A DNA stretch of 25,112 bases from assembly GCA_002069025.1 (NCBI GenBank), contig MWBK01000052.1:1-25112 (forward strand), read 5' to 3'. The notes beneath the pieces were generated by a model. The model was not told the origin of the DNA. It was given only the letters and a program-made list of their open reading frames with translations, and made no database searches. Below are positions 24,473 to 25,112 of the stretch, in pieces. Source of the DNA: Bacteroidetes bacterium ADurb.Bin302. GTDB taxonomy: Bacteria; Bacteroidota; Bacteroidia; Bacteroidales; Paludibacteraceae. Numbering within the stretch: position 1 is the first letter of the stretch; each line of letters starts with the position of its first letter. The position numbers were made by a program, and so were the translations under genes.

Positions 24473-24961
24473 TCAGCCAAAGACAAAGGAATGGAGCACG
24501 CGCCATGGCTCGCCCGGCGTCTGCGCGATCAGATTGACTCCCGGAAACGTCAGCGCAATTTCTGACGGGAGTTTGTGAGCCGCATCGAGCGTGTTGCCTG
24601 GCGCGCGTGGATTTCTTGGATGCGCCAGCGTAATGTGGGGCTTCTGCGTGCCCAGCAGGCCTGCACCGAGCAATCTTTCGCGTAGTCGCATAAATTGATC
24701 TGCGCCCACGACGCAAGGCAGCAACACGCCGTGGCCGTCAAACATTATGGCGCGGCCAAACACAAGCGTAATCGGCGGCGCGCCAGCGAGCGCTTCTGTT
24801 ATGAGCGCACCAGAGAGCAACGCGGCCTCATCATCCCGGCACAGCGTGACGTGCGCCGGGATGAGCGCGTGCTGAACAGGGTCGAGCACGCGACGAACGG
24901 CGTCCAACGGCGCAGCCAAATGGTCCGGAACGTAGAGACTGATTTGGCGCCGCAGTGCCAA
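24473..24961 (-). CDS. 2'-5' RNA ligase family protein (2H phosphoesterase)
   Basis: The 2H phosphoesterase fold carries two H-x-T-L motifs: AHVTLCRDD near residue 37 and PHITLAHPRN near 112 of a 162-residue protein starting from TTG at 24961. Both histidine/threonine pairs are intact. Family members hydrolyse or ligate 2',5'-linked or cyclic phosphates on RNA; the substrate here is unknown. No ATG is available in the right place, so a TTG start three bases after the ettA stop is inferred. A longer upstream frame would overlap ettA. GC-rich codons show that it belongs to the foreign segment, not to the Bacteroidales chromosome. Confidence 0.75.
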   Translation of the reverse strand: MALRRQISLYVPDHLAAPLDAVRRVLDPVQHALIPAHVTLCRDDEAALLSGALITEALAGAPPITLVFGRAIMFDGHGVLLPCVVGADQFMRLRERLLGAGLLGTQKPHITLAHPRNPRAPGNTLDAAHKLPSEIALTFPGVNLIAQTPGEPWRVLHSFVFG

Positions 24962-24963
24962 GT

Positions 24964-25112
24964 CTAACGCCCAAACTTCTGAAACTTCACGCGGCTCGGA
25001 ATAATTTCCGTCACGCCGAGGCGGCGCATCTTGTCGGCTTCGTAGCTGTCGAAATCGCCTTCGAACCATTCTAGGTGGCTGTCGCCTTCGAAGGCGAGGA
25101 TGTGCGTGGCCA
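24964..25112 (-). CDS. ettA: C-terminus of energy-dependent translational throttle protein EttA (partial)
   Basis: The last 48 codons of an ABC-F ATPase run in from the window edge. The residues THILAFEGDSHLEWFEG, YEADKMRRLG and SRVKFQKFGR are the conserved end of EttA, which binds the ribosomal E site and gates translation by energy state. The nucleotide-binding domains lie outside the window. The 2H phosphoesterase start is 2 bases after the stop (24964-24966), suggesting an operon in the source genome. The protein reads as proteobacterial, probably alphaproteobacterial from the GC-rich codons (inference). Confidence 0.8.
   Translation of the reverse strand, partial: ATHILAFEGDSHLEWFEGDFDSYEADKMRRLGVTEIIPSRVKFQKFGR

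Noticed and set aside
24377..25112. Horizontal transfer or a mobile element inserted in alaS
   Set aside because: No transposase, target duplication or inverted repeats are visible, and the insertion would destroy an essential gene; an assembly join is simpler.

Overview
The window is almost entirely the chromosome of an AT-rich member of the Bacteroidota, most likely order Bacteroidales. The evidence is consistent across the window. The tmRNA encodes the tag GENNYALAA. Nearly every transcription unit is preceded by the Bacteroidota sigma-ABfr -7 box TANNTTTG, in several cases with TTTG about 19-20 nt upstream, rather than -35/-10 boxes. A secreted protein carries a type IX secretion-like C-terminal domain, and the household proteins (FabD, CarB, RarA, RNase Y, AlaS) read as Bacteroidales versions. 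The last ~740 bases (from about 24360-24377 to 25112) are different DNA: GC-rich, with proteobacterial-looking genes. They are joined in the middle of alaS, which I read as an assembly chimera rather than biology.

Layout. 1-1210: tail of an unknown gene with its terminator, then fabD (malonyl-CoA:ACP transacylase) and a bidirectional terminator shared with tRNA-Gln(CUG). 1212-2626, minus strand: tRNA-Gln, gapA, and a 41-residue cysteine-rich lipoprotein-like gene not usually called. 2748-7509: rarA (clamp-associated AAA+ ATPase) and carB (carbamoyl-phosphate synthase large chain), the latter behind a leader with a small ORF and a terminator-like hairpin. 7567-9547: two secreted carbohydrate-binding-type proteins in one unit. 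9578-10918: an HPr-kinase-like protein directly abutting an S26/SipW-type peptidase. 11030-13340: a FucP-family sugar transporter and a ROK sugar kinase, forming a hexose uptake and phosphorylation unit. 13393-14933: a LysM glucosaminidase overlapping a rhomboid protease. 15003-16009: a Wzz-like two-TM protein and a bidirectional terminator.

16010-21664 is all on the minus strand: tmRNA (ssrA), rny (RNase Y), zapA, a ZapB-like coiled-coil gene, rplS (L19) with a structured leader, an alkaline phosphatase, a MerR-type regulator and an M23 metallopeptidase. alaS is divergent from 21839 and loses its last ~25 codons at the junction. Beyond it lie the end of an unidentified reading frame, a 2H phosphoesterase (2'-5' RNA ligase family) and the C-terminus of ettA.

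This is mainly a core-genome region with no insertion sequence, CRISPR array or prophage. The less ordinary content is small-scale: leader ORFs, structured leaders, promoters nested in terminators, a perfect 30-bp palindrome, and the kinase/peptidase pair whose substrate is unknown.
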